Below are positions 12,096 through 22,888 of a stretch of DNA of 64,000 nt, one piece after another. This stretch comes from Austropuccinia psidii (Eukaryota; Basidiomycota; Pucciniomycetes; Pucciniales; Sphaerophragmiaceae): the NCBI GenBank assembly GCA_023105745.1, contig JALGQZ010000003.1, forward strand, positions 46,195,196-46,259,195, written 5' to 3'. Position 1 is the first letter of the stretch. Every line of letters begins with the position of its first letter. Under the pieces are notes generated by a model. It was given only the letters and a program-made list of their open reading frames with translations, made no database searches and had not been told where the DNA came from. A program made the translations under genes and the position numbers.

Positions 12096-13790
12096 CTATT
12101 TTTCAGGCTTTCTTTCATGTCTGAACCTTCTTAGTAGTTTATCAGCATTTGTTATATCTTTCTCAAGTAGCCATTCATCTTCTTGAGTTGGATTTCTATA
12201 CCTTACAAGGTATTCCCTTTCTTTTTTGTTTCTTGTCCTTCTTTCTTTAAGGACTTTTACTATTTTCTTTTCTTCTCCTTCTTCCAAGGGTGGAATTTCA
12301 AGTGGGGGTTTATTTCTTAGTGGAAATAACTCCTTGTCACTTGAACTGTAAGGCTTTATTAGACTCACAGGGAAAGTTGGGTGTTTGTTCATTAGTTCAC
12401 CTGTGAGTTCTAATTGCACAGCATTGGGTCCATGGAGTGCTTTTATTATAAATGGTCCTGCAAAGGAATCTTTCAATTTCTTTGGGCCTTTTATGTTATT
12501 GAAATTAAGGGTTGATACTAAAACCAAGTCTCCTATTTTGAAATCAGGTGGCTTATGACTTTTATCCCATCTTTCTTTTGCATATTTAAAAGAATCTTGC
12601 ATGCATCTGTTTGCATGGTGTCTTGCTTTGTCAAGCATTATCTTGAAACTGCTTGCTGTTGGATGTATATCCACTAAGTCCTTTTTGAGGGTATCATAAG
12701 GAAGTCTTGGATTCCAACCTTTCTCTAGCATTGCTGGTGTTTTTCCAGTAGAAGAATGGATTGATGTCTTATATGCCAGTTCAAGTGCTGGTATTAGTGT
12801 ACACCAATCATGGGTAAAACCATCAGAATCTTTGAATTCTAGCCCATAAGCACAGAATCTACTGATCATATCCTCTAGGGTCTGTATCATTCTTTCTGCT
12901 AGACCATCAGTTTGAGGATGATAAGCTGTTGAGAATGATAACTTTGTCTCAAACAAGTTATGGAGATTTGTCCATAGTGCTGAAGTGAACTTTGGGTCTC
13001 TGTCACTTATAATATTTTGGAATAAGCCTGTGTGGCTAATGACTTTATTCCATATCATTATGGCTGTATCCATAGCTGTGTCATCTTTATGACATGGTAA
13101 GAACATGGGAGTTTTACTGTACCTGTCAACTAACACTAGGCATGCATTATAGCTCCTGTCTCCTCCTGGAGGTAAGGCTGTTACCCAATCCATATGAACT
13201 ATTTCCCATGGGGATTTTGGTTCTTGGATTTGGATCATCATTCCAAATTTCTTTCCTGTGGCTCTGTTGGCTTTTTGACATCTGTCACAGGTTTGGCAGT
13301 ACTCTGCAACATGTTTCTTCCAATTTGGCCACCAAGAGCAGGTTTTCACCCTCTCTAGTGTCCTATCTTCTGAGAGATGTCCAGATGCGACACTATCATG
13401 ACACTCATGTAAAATAGTGTTTATTAGTGTTCTATCTGTTAAGGCCATAACACATGTGTGTTTTGTTCTATGGTAAAGGATTCCATCAAGGAGGTGAAAT
13501 CTTCCTTCATCATATGCCTTTTTCCATAATTCATCTAGTTTTGATGAAAGTGATGGATCTTTGCAGTCGTTCATTAGAAGTTGGCTTAAGATATGGCAAT
13601 TTTTGTCTGTCTTATAGCTTTCTTTAACTTGGTTAAATAATTCTGTGCCAATGTCTGTAACACATATTCCTTCTATATGGTGCTCTTCTTGTGGTACCCA
13701 TGCTGGATTGTCAGGGGTATTTGCTAGAGCCCATCTGCTAAGACCATCTGCATTTTTATGAATATTTCCAGATTTATGAACAATAGTCAT
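12096..13790 (-). pseudogene. Element A pol: integrase and chromodomain-like tail
   Basis: This open frame of 564 codons follows an in-frame TAA at 13803-13805. In order it holds: the end of RNase H ([10 protein letters not shown]), an HHCC zinc domain (ECHDS..GHLSE...CQTCDRC), the integrase core with D (HMDW), D (SDRDPKF) and E (GLAERM), the C-domain ([11 protein letters not shown]) and a tail with [17 protein letters not shown], which looks like a reduced chromodomain. It would integrate the element's cDNA. All catalytic residues are kept, but there is no start of its own: the polyprotein is broken upstream. It is nearly collinear with element B and clearly related to element C. Confidence 0.9.
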
Positions 13791-13802
13791 ATTTCCTCTA
13801 TA

Positions 13803-14306
13803 TTAATGGATAGCAATTTGCCATCTCAGCATATGTCTATTTGGAGTCTTCATATTTAATAGTGATTTCACAGCATTACAGTCTGTGATTACATCAAATA
13901 CTGTGCCATCCAAATAATAATGCAGTTTTTCTAAAGCCCATACTAGGCATAAGCATTCCATTTGGCTTGCTCCATACCTTGCTTCTGTTGGCTTTATCTG
14001 CCTTGAAATGAAACAAATTGGTCCTTCCACTGGTTTATCATTGATAATTTGTGTTTGGTGAAGTGCAGCACCTAATCCTTCTCCACAAGCATCAATGTAC
14101 AGTTTGAAGGGCAGTTTCCAATCTGGCATTAGAAGAAATGGGGCATTTGTTAAGGAATTTTTCAATTCTTCATATGCCTTGACTCTTTCTTCTGTCATCT
14201 CATAGACTGTTTGTTGGTCACATAGCTTATACAAGGATTTAGCAATCTTTGCAAAGTCCTTTATATGCTGTCTATAGTAACCAGCAAATCCTAGAAATGA
14301 TTGCAT
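13803..14306 (-). pseudogene. Element A pol: end of RT and RNase H
   Basis: These 167 codons lie between two in-frame stops. The sequence [20 protein letters not shown] is the RT connection region. RNase H follows with [13 protein letters not shown] and VITDCNAV carrying the expected acidic residues. The upstream stop (TAA near 14316) corresponds to CAA (Gln) in element B (LKPMPQ), a C-to-T change. The downstream stop corresponds to GAA (Glu) in B's IQEYRG. In the source element these pieces formed one pol frame with their neighbours. Confidence 0.9.
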
Positions 14307-14318
14307 TTCCTTTTTGGC

Positions 14319-15312
14319 TTAGGGCATTGGCTTAAGTAGTACTGCTGCTACTTTATTTTTGTCTATGCCTAGACTAAGGCCAGATATTACATGTCCTAGT
14401 GCCTTTAATTCACTGTATGCAAAATGACACTTTTTCAAGGAAATTTTCATATTCACTTGGACTATTTTTTGTAGTACCCTTTCTATTCTTGTAAGGTGAT
14501 TTTCCCAAGTTTCTGAGCAAACTATGATATCATCAATATAGATAATCAACCATCCTTCTGATAATTCTTCAGGGAATATGGTATTCATCATTCTTTGATA
14601 ATGGGAAGGTGCATTTTTTATTCCAAATGGCATTCTTAAGTATTCAAAAATTCCACAATGGACTATTATTCTTAGTAGTTTCTTGGCATTGTCTGTTAAG
14701 ACATTTTGATGAAAACCCTTAAGAGCATCCATAGCTGTGATGAACTTAGCTTGTGACAATTGGGTTAATGTCTCATGGATTCTGGGTATTGGATATCTGT
14801 CTGGAATGGTATAGGTATTCAGGGCTCTGAAGTCTCCTACCATCCTTGATTTTCCATTATGCCAAGTTATAATGACAGGTGTAGTAACTTCTACTTGTTC
14901 ATTATGTCCAACCTTTCTTAATACTCCAAGGTCCATTAATTCTTTAATGTGCACCTCTAAGGCTTCTCTAGCTCTTGGACTGGCTGGATAAGCAGGTCTT
15001 CTTAATAAAGGTGGGTAAGGTTTTTCTACATTAAGAATTATATCCACTTCATGTCCAATTATGGCACCTAGTGGCTCTTTGTCAGTTGCAAAGGCATTTT
15101 TATACTTAAATAAGAGGTCAATCAATTTTTCTTTCATTTTTTCTGTTACTTCTTGATTGAATTCTGCCTCTTTGAGTTGTTCAGATATAAAAGGTTCCTT
15201 TTCTGGAATTTTCTCTTCATTCTTAATAACTGTGATTTGTTTTTTTTATTTAAGAATCCAAACTTTTGTCTTTTGTTATCTCCTATGGTAAAATATCTAT
15301 CCTTTTGGTTGG
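14319..15312 (-). pseudogene. Element A pol: reverse transcriptase
   Basis: The first 58 codons downstream of the solo LTR junction are linker sequence (SNQKDRYFTIGDNKRQKFGF), then RT proper. RT motifs in order: LLRRPAYPASPRAREAL, GKSRMVGDFRALNTYTIPD, the first catalytic Asp in FITAMDALKGFHQ, LRMPFGIKNAPSHYQ, and the YIDD box carrying the other two Asp (IIYIDDIIV). It copies the element RNA into cDNA in cytoplasmic particles. The frame is cut from its gag-protease by the solo LTR at 15318-17344. A short frame change near 15240 (a T-run) separates the linker from the main RT frame, and a stop ends it near 14316. Confidence 0.9.
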
Positions 15313-15317
15313 AGATA
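15313..15317. repeat. Target duplication of nested solo LTR (AGATA), left copy
   Basis: AGATA at 15313-15317 recurs at 17345-17349 on the other side of the LTR. Element B carries a single AGATA at the orthologous point (36207-36211), which is the empty site. Confidence 0.95.
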
Positions 15318-17344
15318 TGTAAGGTTTGACTATGAAACAATAAGTAAAAATTACTAATTTATTACTTATTGTACTCTGAATGTCCTTATAGTTGAAATAA
15401 ATAAGATTGAAATAATAATAATAATAAAGAAATATTATTATTATGGCGTAAAAATATTATATTATTAAATAAATATAATAATATAATTAATATTATATGA
15501 AATTATAATATTATAAATAATATATTAATATAAAATAATTAATATATTATAAAGCTCTTTATTATTGTTACCAACAAATAATAAAGGCGTAAAAAATTGT
15601 TTTTTATTAATAAAAAACAATTAATAACAATAATATTACTAATATTAAAGTTATGAATTAATATAAATACTATTTATATTAATTAAAGAATTATTAAAAG
15701 AGTAATAATAGAGAAATTATTATAATAAGAGAAAATAACCTACTTTTAACACTTAATATAATAATTTTGAAGTATTTTACGCCAAAAAATATAAATACAA
15801 CCTTTTCAAATTGTATTTACAATAAAAATAAAGAAAATTACAAATTATTCTGGATTTTTACGTGGAAATGAGTTATTAGAGAGATTTTTTAACAAAAACA
15901 ATTAAATAAATGATTTAATCACGTCAAAAGAGTTGATTATAGCAAGGTGGTCTTTGGTCTTTAATAATATAACAGTTTTATATATAAAGAATAAAGAAAT
16001 TACCTTTGATTTAATTGATTTAATGTTTTTGATGCGTCTGAGGGGCAAGCAGAGTAAAAAGAGCTCTATTTATAGTAAATACCTCCCTCCTAGAGTCCAA
16101 CAGGCTTCTAGTAGACGTGTACTGATCATATCCACTGGAATTGATCAATATTTTAAGGTTTGAGGGTGATTACATCATGATCAAACCATATTACATCATT
16201 ATTACACCATTATTTAGAGTTATCACTATAACTCTAAGTGTGATGACATCAGAGGCTTGGCAGAACCCCAAGTTTCGTGGATTTTATTAGTTTTAATCAT
16301 AAACTAATAGTATTCACCAATTTTATCACTATTAAGACTGTTAAACTTAATTTAAGGTTACAGTATGTGATCATAACAGCTCAATTTAAGCTCAAACTTT
16401 GATCCTCAATACCTTTTAAGGTTTTCACGCTACAGCAATTCAGAGAGTGAATTCTGATAGCCTGACATAACCTTATTATGCTGCCAAGAGCTTTTCATTA
16501 CATCATCAAAACTCTAATTTTGATGATTTTTATTGTAACTCATCTTTTCTGTCGAAATTCAATATTTTAAACTTCAAACCTTGATTTCAGGGGGTTATAC
16601 CCTGAATTTAATAATAAAAATTACATCATTCTTCACGAATGAACTAGGAGAATCTAACTGTGTACTTTTTTCTAAGTTTGGAACACTTTCACAACAAAGT
16701 GGTCAACAGCTCTGTTGATTTTTATCAATAATTCATCATAGGTTTTAACCTTGTTTATAATTTGTAAAATAAAGTTCATATCTGTGTTCTTAAAGTAATT
16801 ACGTGGTAACTTTATTTTTGGTTCATCATTCTATCATGTATAGTTTAGAAGATATTAGCTATGATCCTTGAATATATGCGTTGACCAAAAAAGTGCATAT
16901 ATTCAGGATAATTCCTTAAGTATTAACATTGAAAATTAGCTTATTAATTGTTTTATATGTGGATTTCTGTGGGGAATCCACTGGTACAATTTATTTCACA
17001 TGTTGTTTCATTAGTTTCTGAGATAAATAAGTTTTTATGGTTTTTATAAGGTATTGTACCTTATAATTCCTTAAATATTGGCTTTACAGATATGCCATAA
17101 AAATGGTATATGTGTATTTTTCCATGGGGAATCCAATGGTATAATTTATTTCACATGTTCATTCATTGGTTTTTAAGTTAAACCAATTTTAGTACCAATT
17201 TATGGTATTTTTTGTATATTTGAGTAATTATTTTTAGTGTATAATTATTCTAATTAATTTTAATATAATTATATTAAAGGTATAATTATTCTGAGTATTT
17301 GTTGTGACCTTATTGGGTATGTGGTCATATCTCAAAGGCTCACA
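15318..17344 (-). mobile_element. Nested solo LTR of the A/B family
   Basis: A 2,027-bp LTR with TGTAAGG..GCTCACA ends (plus orientation) and 5-bp AGATA flanks sits inside element A between protease (..IYGIDI) and the RT linker (SNQKD..). No internal region is present, so this is a solo LTR left by recombination between the LTRs of a younger family member. It is very similar to A's LTRs, with scattered substitutions and small indels. It carries its own TATA-like box (plus 16066-16074) and the conserved hairpin at 16869-16905. Its insertion creates an artificial stop just after the protease region. Confidence 0.95.
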
Positions 17345-19535
17345 AGATATCTATACCATAGATTGATAAGTACTCATTCCCAAGTATGAAATGATTACTA
17401 GTACAGTTGTCCATTACTACAAACTCTACTTTAATTCTGACACATTGTGAGGGATGAGGAAAAATTAGTGTTAAATCAATTATTCCAAGGGGCTTCATGC
17501 TCTCACTTGCACTACTAAATTTGACACCTTGTATTAGCATAAGTTTTTCTTGCCAGTCTGGGAAAATGGTTTTTAAATAACTTTTGCCAACACAAGTGCA
17601 ATATGCTCCTGTATCCAAGTTAACCTTTCCTTCTTTGTTATCAACCATAACAATACTAATACTTGATTTTCCAGCTGTATATCCCATTCCTCTTGCAGGT
17701 TTGGTTCTATACATCTTGGCATCTTGTATGTTTGTTAGATTTGTGTCAGATGTTCCAACTTGTGGCAAGTTTGAATTAACATCCAGTGCTTCATAAATTA
17801 TATCAATATTATTAATTTGTGCATTAATTATATTGATTTCATCACTTTCAGAGCTTTCTGACTCTTCTGTCTCTTTTTCAGAGTCAGATTCCTCTTCTTT
17901 GTCATTGTGGCTTTCTGTTTCCACAATTTCATTAATCTTTGCTTTTTTAAGGCAATTATTGGCTAAGTGTCCAATACCTCCACATTTATGGCATTTTCTT
18001 TGCTCATTATTGTTGGATGTATTGGGCTTAAAGGATTCTTTTGACTTATCTTTTTTGATAAATGGTTTATTTGGGCTTTTAATGTCCAATTTCTTCCAAG
18101 TCCTGCCAATTTTTGTTCTTGTCACTATATCTTCTATTGCATTTATATATTCTTCTGTGGAGCATGGTTCTATACACCTGCTTCTTAGGGCATGTTCTAG
18201 TTCCCCTCCACATTTTTTAAGTATTTTCATATGCACCATCTTCTGTGACATTTCTGGGTACAGTGCATTAAGCCTTTCAACTTGTTTTAAGAACCAAGTT
18301 AAAGGTTTATCTTTCTCTGGGTCAAAGAAAGAGTTTTCAAATGCATTTTCTATCTTATACCCCCAGGCATCATTTGCCCACTTGGTGATTATTTCTTGTT
18401 TCCACCAAGACCAGGTATTTTTACCATTTGTTTTTCTTATGCCATAACACCATCTTTTTGCAGATTTCTCAAACAATGAATGTAATCTTGCAGTGATTAA
18501 TTCATCTGGTATGGCATAGTCTTCTTGTAACATGTCAATTGTTTTAATAAATGACATGTGGTCATATTCACCTTCTCCTGTGAATGTTGGCCATTCCTTC
18601 AATTGAGGTGCTTCTTTCATTAAGACTTGGTTATTGTCTTGGTGACTCAAGTCTGTTATGAAAGGATTTGACAATTCCTCTTTTGTTTTAACAGGGCTTC
18701 TTATATGAGAAAATGGTGTTGATAACTTTGGCATATTTAAATTAGCCTCATTAATTTTATCCATTTTTTCTGTAATAAGCCTTATTTCACTTTGAATATC
18801 ATCTTTCAGATGCATTCTTGCTTCATCACTTTTTTCCACATGGTCCAAAAGTAATTTTTGGTGTGATGAAGTCTTTTCTTTGAATTTTTCTACAGAAATA
18901 CTTAATTTATTTAGTTTTTCTGTAAGATTGTCAATACTCACATCATAATTGATTGTCAAAGTCTTGTCTTTGATATCTTTTATGTATTTATACAATTCTT
19001 GTTGTCCTTGTATTAATTTTTGAGTATTGTCAATTAAATTCTTTGGTTTATTATTTTCAACAATAAACTTAATGTTGTCAATTTCTTTCTTGTTTTGCAC
19101 AACAATTTTTGTTAAAGAAGATAAATTGTTATTTATTTCTTGTAGTGATAATAAACTATCTTTAATTTCTTTTAGAGGTAATATACTATTTTTAATTTCT
19201 GTTAAAGTATTTACAACATCTTTGGACAAGGTTATTTCTTTGGGAAATGAGGTTGTCACATTCTTTGCTCTTCCTTGTCCTTGAATTCCATCAAGGTTCT
19301 GGCCATGTTGAAAACATTGTCCATGGCATCCTTTTGGATTCTTGGGATTCTGTAGCTTGGGGAATATGGTTTCCTCCAATGCTTTTTCTTGTTCTTCTTC
19401 CCTTCTTGGAGAAGTGGGTTGGCTTGAGGCTTGCTGGTAGAGGCTACTGGGGCTTCTTCCTTGGTTGCCTCCCTCTTTTTGGCATGATAATCCTTGATTT
19501 TTTTGATTTGAGGTTTGGATGACAGTGGATTCCAT
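17340..19535 (-). pseudogene. Element A gag-protease
   Basis: An open frame of about 730 codons; it ends in the solo LTR, so the last residue is not native. In order: a basic/Ser-rich N-part, a long helical, probably coiled-coil stretch (about residues 95-255: many Lys/Glu/Leu, e.g. NTLTEIKNSI, LTEKLNKLSISVEKF), a gag capsid-like domain (about 315-490: WPTFTGEGEYDHMSFIKTID, RWCYGIRKTNGKNTW), a CCHC zinc knuckle (CHKCGGIGHLANNC, about 525), a Glu/Asp/Ser-rich acidic linker, and an aspartic protease with DTG (VNLDTGAYCTCVGKSYL) ending near HFILGNEYLSIYGID. Gag packages the RNA and the protease processes the polyprotein. The next upstream stop (near 19586) is a GAA-to-TAA change relative to B. 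Confidence 0.9.
17345..17349. repeat. Target duplication of nested solo LTR (AGATA), right copy
   Basis: Exact repeat of 15313-15317; it directly follows the CACA end of the solo LTR. Confidence 0.95.
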
Positions 19536-19585
19536 CCATTGGAGTATTTCACTATCTCCTCCTCTTTGAGGAACTTTCTCAGGAT

Positions 19586-19914
19586 GTGCCAGGAGTTAAT
19601 CACTCCTTGGTGTATTTGAGGCAGCATTTCCCAGTCTTTGTCCTTGTATACTGTGTAATACTGCTTGTACTGGCTCATGTAGATGTCTATTTGAGCCCTC
19701 TGAATGTGATTTGTACCTATTTGAGTTACTCATACTTAGTTCCAATTCAGGCTCAGATATCATGGGAATTTCTGGGACTTGCCTTTGGGATAAGGCACTT
19801 CCTTGTGTGGATTCTGTTCCACTGGGGATATTGCCCTTTCTTTTCCCTTTTGAGGGATCAATTCTACTTCTGAGTCCAGCTCCATCTGATTGAATGGAGT
19901 ATTGGGAACCTCTT
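19586..19914 (-). pseudogene. Element A gag N-terminal exon (two overlapping frames)
   Basis: The region upstream of the main gag frame reads well in two frames. The splice-compatible frame gives EEVPNTPFNQMELDSEVELI and ends in SQKFP-stop. The other gives RQVPEIPMISEPELELSMSN and runs on towards gag until a stop at about 19586. The first frame's TGA overlaps the ATG of MISEPEL as ATGA. Element B shows the same arrangement (SQKCP-stop over MISEPEL). Either gag starts at that ATG after a short leader ORF, or both copies share a one-base deletion that broke one long gag. Confidence 0.6.
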
Positions 19915-20000
19915 CTGGTAGTCATAATTTAAAGAATAAGAAAGAATAAAAGTATTTTAGAATAAAATTCTTTTATGGCAATTTAAAAAGAGGTTCTCAC
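19915..20000 (-). other. Probable intron in gag leader of element A
   Basis: On minus, GACTCTGAAG is followed by GTGAGA (donor), and an acceptor CTACCAG lies 86 bases on, after an AT-rich stretch. Splicing keeps the frame (..QDSE/EEVPN..). Element B has the same layout with a consensus donor GTAAGT (intron 38778-38867). The evidence is sequence only. Confidence 0.55.
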
Positions 20001-20150
20001 CTTCAGAGTCTTGAATGGTGGGCCCTGGAAAGTCTAATTTCTTAGCTTTCTTTCTTTTGGTGATAACTGGTGTTGGAGAACTTTGACAAGTTTCTTCCAC
20101 CAATCTCTCAACAGTAGCTTGGTTGTCTTCTGTTGGGTTATCTTCAAACA
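20001..20150 (-). CDS. Element A gag 5' exon
   Basis: This 150-base exon candidate is preceded on minus by a TCTTTTTTAG acceptor and followed by a GT donor. It encodes a short charged peptide (FEDNPTEDNQATVERLVEE, then KRKKAKKLDFPGPTIQDSE). Element B has an exon of exactly the same length (38868-39017) with the same borders, which supports it as a real exon. No ATG is visible within it, so translation would start further upstream or in a previous exon that I could not identify in 20153-20668. The KRKKAKK stretch could be a nuclear import signal. Confidence 0.5.
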
Positions 20151-20668
20151 CTAAAAAAGACAAATAAATATAAGTCTTTTTATAATAAGTGTTATTTTTG
20201 GCAAGATATGGCAATTTTCCACGTAGAAATTGCTTTTTTATCTTTGAAAAATTGAAATAAATAAAGAAATGAATAAAAATGAATAAAAATAACTTTTTTA
20301 TTGGTTTTTAATATTTTTTAATATTTTTTATATATTTTTTGTTTTTTTATTTTTTATTTTTAAAGAATAAAATAAAAATGAATATGATTCTTATAAAATT
20401 AAATTATAATAAAAATTATTTTTAATTTATAAAATATCTCTTTTAATCACTAGAGTCACTCAAATAAAGTTCTTGCAAGTCTAAGGATGTGAAAAACCAC
20501 GTGTAAGACAGTACAATTGCTTTCCAAATGCCTCAATAGCTTTTAAAATCAATAAAATATAAAATTATTTTATAATTTTCTGATTATAAATATAATTTAT
20601 TATTGGATAAACCCAAATAGAATCTTTTTAAAGGTCTTTTAAGTAAATATCATGGCCAGGCCCCCAAA
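20151..20668 (-). other. Leader of element A with candidate primer binding site
   Basis: This is the stretch between the 5' LTR and the first recognised exon. Directly after the LTR the minus strand reads TTTGGGGGCCTGGCCATG. The core TTTGGGGGCCTGG is conserved at the same place in element B, so it is the best primer-binding-site candidate, possibly pairing with a tRNA ending ..CCCCCA. A second block conserved in A and B (GTTCTTGCAAGTCTAAGGAT, from 20471 on plus) lies further in. The rest is A/T-rich. Confidence 0.5.
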
Positions 20669-22692
20669 TGTAAGGTTTGACTATGAAACAATAAGTAAAA
20701 ATTACTAATTTATTACTTATTGTACTCTGAATGTCCTTATAATTGAAATAAATAAGATTAAAATGATAATAATAATAAAGAAATATTATTATTATGGCGT
20801 AAAAATATTATATTATTAAATAAATATAATAATATAATTAATATTATATGAAATTATAATATTATAAATAATATATTAATATAAAATAATTAATATATTA
20901 TAAAGCTCTTTATTATTGTTACAAACAAATAATAAAGGCGTAAAAAACTGTTTTTTATAAATAAAAAACAATTAATAACAATAATATTACTAATATTAAA
21001 GTTATATATTAATATAAATACTATTTATATTAATTAAGAATTATTAAGAGTAATAATAAGAGAGAAATTATTATAATAAGATGAAATAACCTACTTTTAA
21101 CACTTAAAATAATAATTTTGAGATATTTTACGCCAAAAGAATATAATACAACTTTTTCAAATTGTATTTACAATAAAAAATAAAGAAAATTACTAAATTT
21201 CTTGATTTTACGTGGAAATGAGTTTATAGAGAGATTTATGACAAAAACAATTAAAGAATTGATTTAATCACGTAAAAATAGTGATTAATATTAAGATGGT
21301 CTTTGGTCTTTAATAATATAAGAGTTTCATATATAAAGAATAAAGAAATTACCTTTTATTTAATTGATTTAATGTTTTTGATGCGTCTGAGGGGAAAATA
21401 GAGTAAAAGGGGCTCTATTTATAGTAAATACCTCCCTCCTAGAGTCCAACAGGCTTCTATTAGACGTTTACTGATCATATCCACTGGAATTGATCAATAT
21501 TTTAAGGTTTGAGGGTGATTACATCATGATCAAACCATATTACATCATTATTACACCATTATTTAGAGCTATCACTATAACTCTAAAGTTGATGACATCA
21601 GAGGCTTGGCAGAACCCCAAATTTCGTGGATTTTATTAGTTTGAATCATAAACTAATAGTATTCACCAATTTTATCACTCTTAAGACTGTTAAACTTAAA
21701 TTAAGGTTACAGTGTGTGATCATAACTGCTCAAATTAAGCTCAAACTTTGATCCTCAATACCTTTTAAGATTTACACGCTACAGCAATTCAGAGAGTGAA
21801 TTCTGACAGCCTGGCATAACCTTATTATGCTGCCAAGAGCGTTTCATTACATCATCAAAACTCTAATTTTGATGATTTTTCTTGTAACTCATCTTTTCTG
21901 TCGAAATTCAATATTTTAAACTTCAAACCTTGATTTCAGGGGGTTATACCCTGAATTTAATAATAAAAATTACATCATTCTTCACGAATGAACTAGTAGA
22001 ATCCAACTTTGTCCTTTTTTTTAAGTTTGGAGCACTTTCACAACAAAGTGGTCAACAGCTCTGTTGATTTTTATCAATATTTCATCATAGGTTTTAACCT
22101 TGTTTATAAATTGTAAAATAAAGTTCATATCTGTGTTCTTACAGTCATTACGTGGTAACTTTATTTTTGGTTCATCATTCTATCATGTATAGTTTAGAAG
22201 ATATTAGCTATGATCCTTGAATATATGCATTGACCAAAAAAGTGCATATATTCAGGATAATTCCTTAAGTATTAACATTGGAAATTAGCTTATTAATTGT
22301 TTTATGTGTGGATTTCCATGGGGAATCCACTGGTACAATTTATTTTACATGTTGTTTCATTAGTTCTTGAGATAAATGAGTTTTTATGGTTTTTATAAGG
22401 TATTATACCTTATAATTCCTTAAATATTGACTTTACAGATATGCCATAAAAATGGTATATGTGTATTTTTCCATATAGAATCCAATGGTGTAATTTATTT
22501 TACATGTTGATTCATTTGTTTTTAAGTTAAACCAATTTTTGTACCAATTTATGGTATTTTTTGTATATTTAAGTAATTATTCTTAATGTATAATTATTCT
22601 AAGTAATTTTAATATAATTATATTAAAGGTATAATTGTTCTGAGTCTTTTTTTGACCTTATTGGGTATGTGGTCATATCTCAAAGGCTCACA
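20669..22692 (-). repeat. 5' LTR of element A
   Basis: This 2,024-bp LTR has TGTAAGG..GGCTCACA ends in plus orientation. Transcription of the element would start here and run leftwards. It holds a TATA-like box and several small conserved hairpins. It matches the 3' LTR (9975-11977) closely. Confidence 0.95.
21415..21423 (-). promoter_or_regulatory. TATA-like box of element A 5' LTR
   Basis: On minus the sequence reads TATAAATAG within TTTACTATAAATAGAGCC. The plus-strand CTATTTATA is kept in all five LTRs of the family (10700, 16066, 21415, 31633, 40245). Nearby, CTCAGACGCAT (on minus, about 30 bases downstream) is a plausible start region. No transcript data are available. Confidence 0.6.
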
Positions 22693-22697
22693 TCTTC
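22693..22697. repeat. Target site duplication of element A, right copy (TCTTC)
   Basis: Identical to 9970-9974; immediately follows the LTR end CA at 22692. Confidence 0.9.
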
Positions 22698-22888
22698 ACC
22701 ACAAATTCCTCACTTCCTTCAGAATCTGGATTGGTTGGTGAATTGGAAATCTTCCTCATACTTTTCACCACTCCTTGGTTATTGATTCTGGAAATTGGGA
22801 ACTCTTATCTGGAGTAAATTGGTATACCACAAGTGGGAATGGGCCCTCCAAGATTGGTGCATCTTAAAACCTCCCTTTTCCGGGATCT
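22693..22888 (-). pseudogene. Gag-like fossil, N-terminal part
   Basis: On minus the frame reads RSRKREVLRCTNLGGPIP..GIPIYSR, a stop, then EFPISRINNQGVVKSMRKIS and NSPTNPDSEGSEEFVVK up to the element A junction. It is the upstream portion of the fossil continued at 9387-9974. Only one stop is seen in this part. The protein is a presumed gag of another rust gypsy family, recognised from memory rather than by search. Confidence 0.6.

Larger units (their letters stand above)
9975..22692 (-). mobile_element. Element A: Ty3/gypsy retrotransposon, complete ends
   Basis: This minus-strand element of 12,718 bp has a 5' LTR at 20669-22692, a spliced gag leader, gag-protease, RT-RNase H-integrase, polypurine tract and a 3' LTR at 9975-11977. 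It is flanked by TCTTC on both sides. A solo LTR of the same family (15318-17344) sits in its protease/RT junction. Without that insertion the internal region is about 6.66 kb, matching element B's 6.63 kb. Three in-frame stops (near 19586, 14316 and 13803) and the nested LTR make it defective. The visible catalytic motifs (protease DTG, RT MDALKG and YIDD, integrase D-D-E) and the CCHC knuckle are all retained. Confidence 0.95.
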
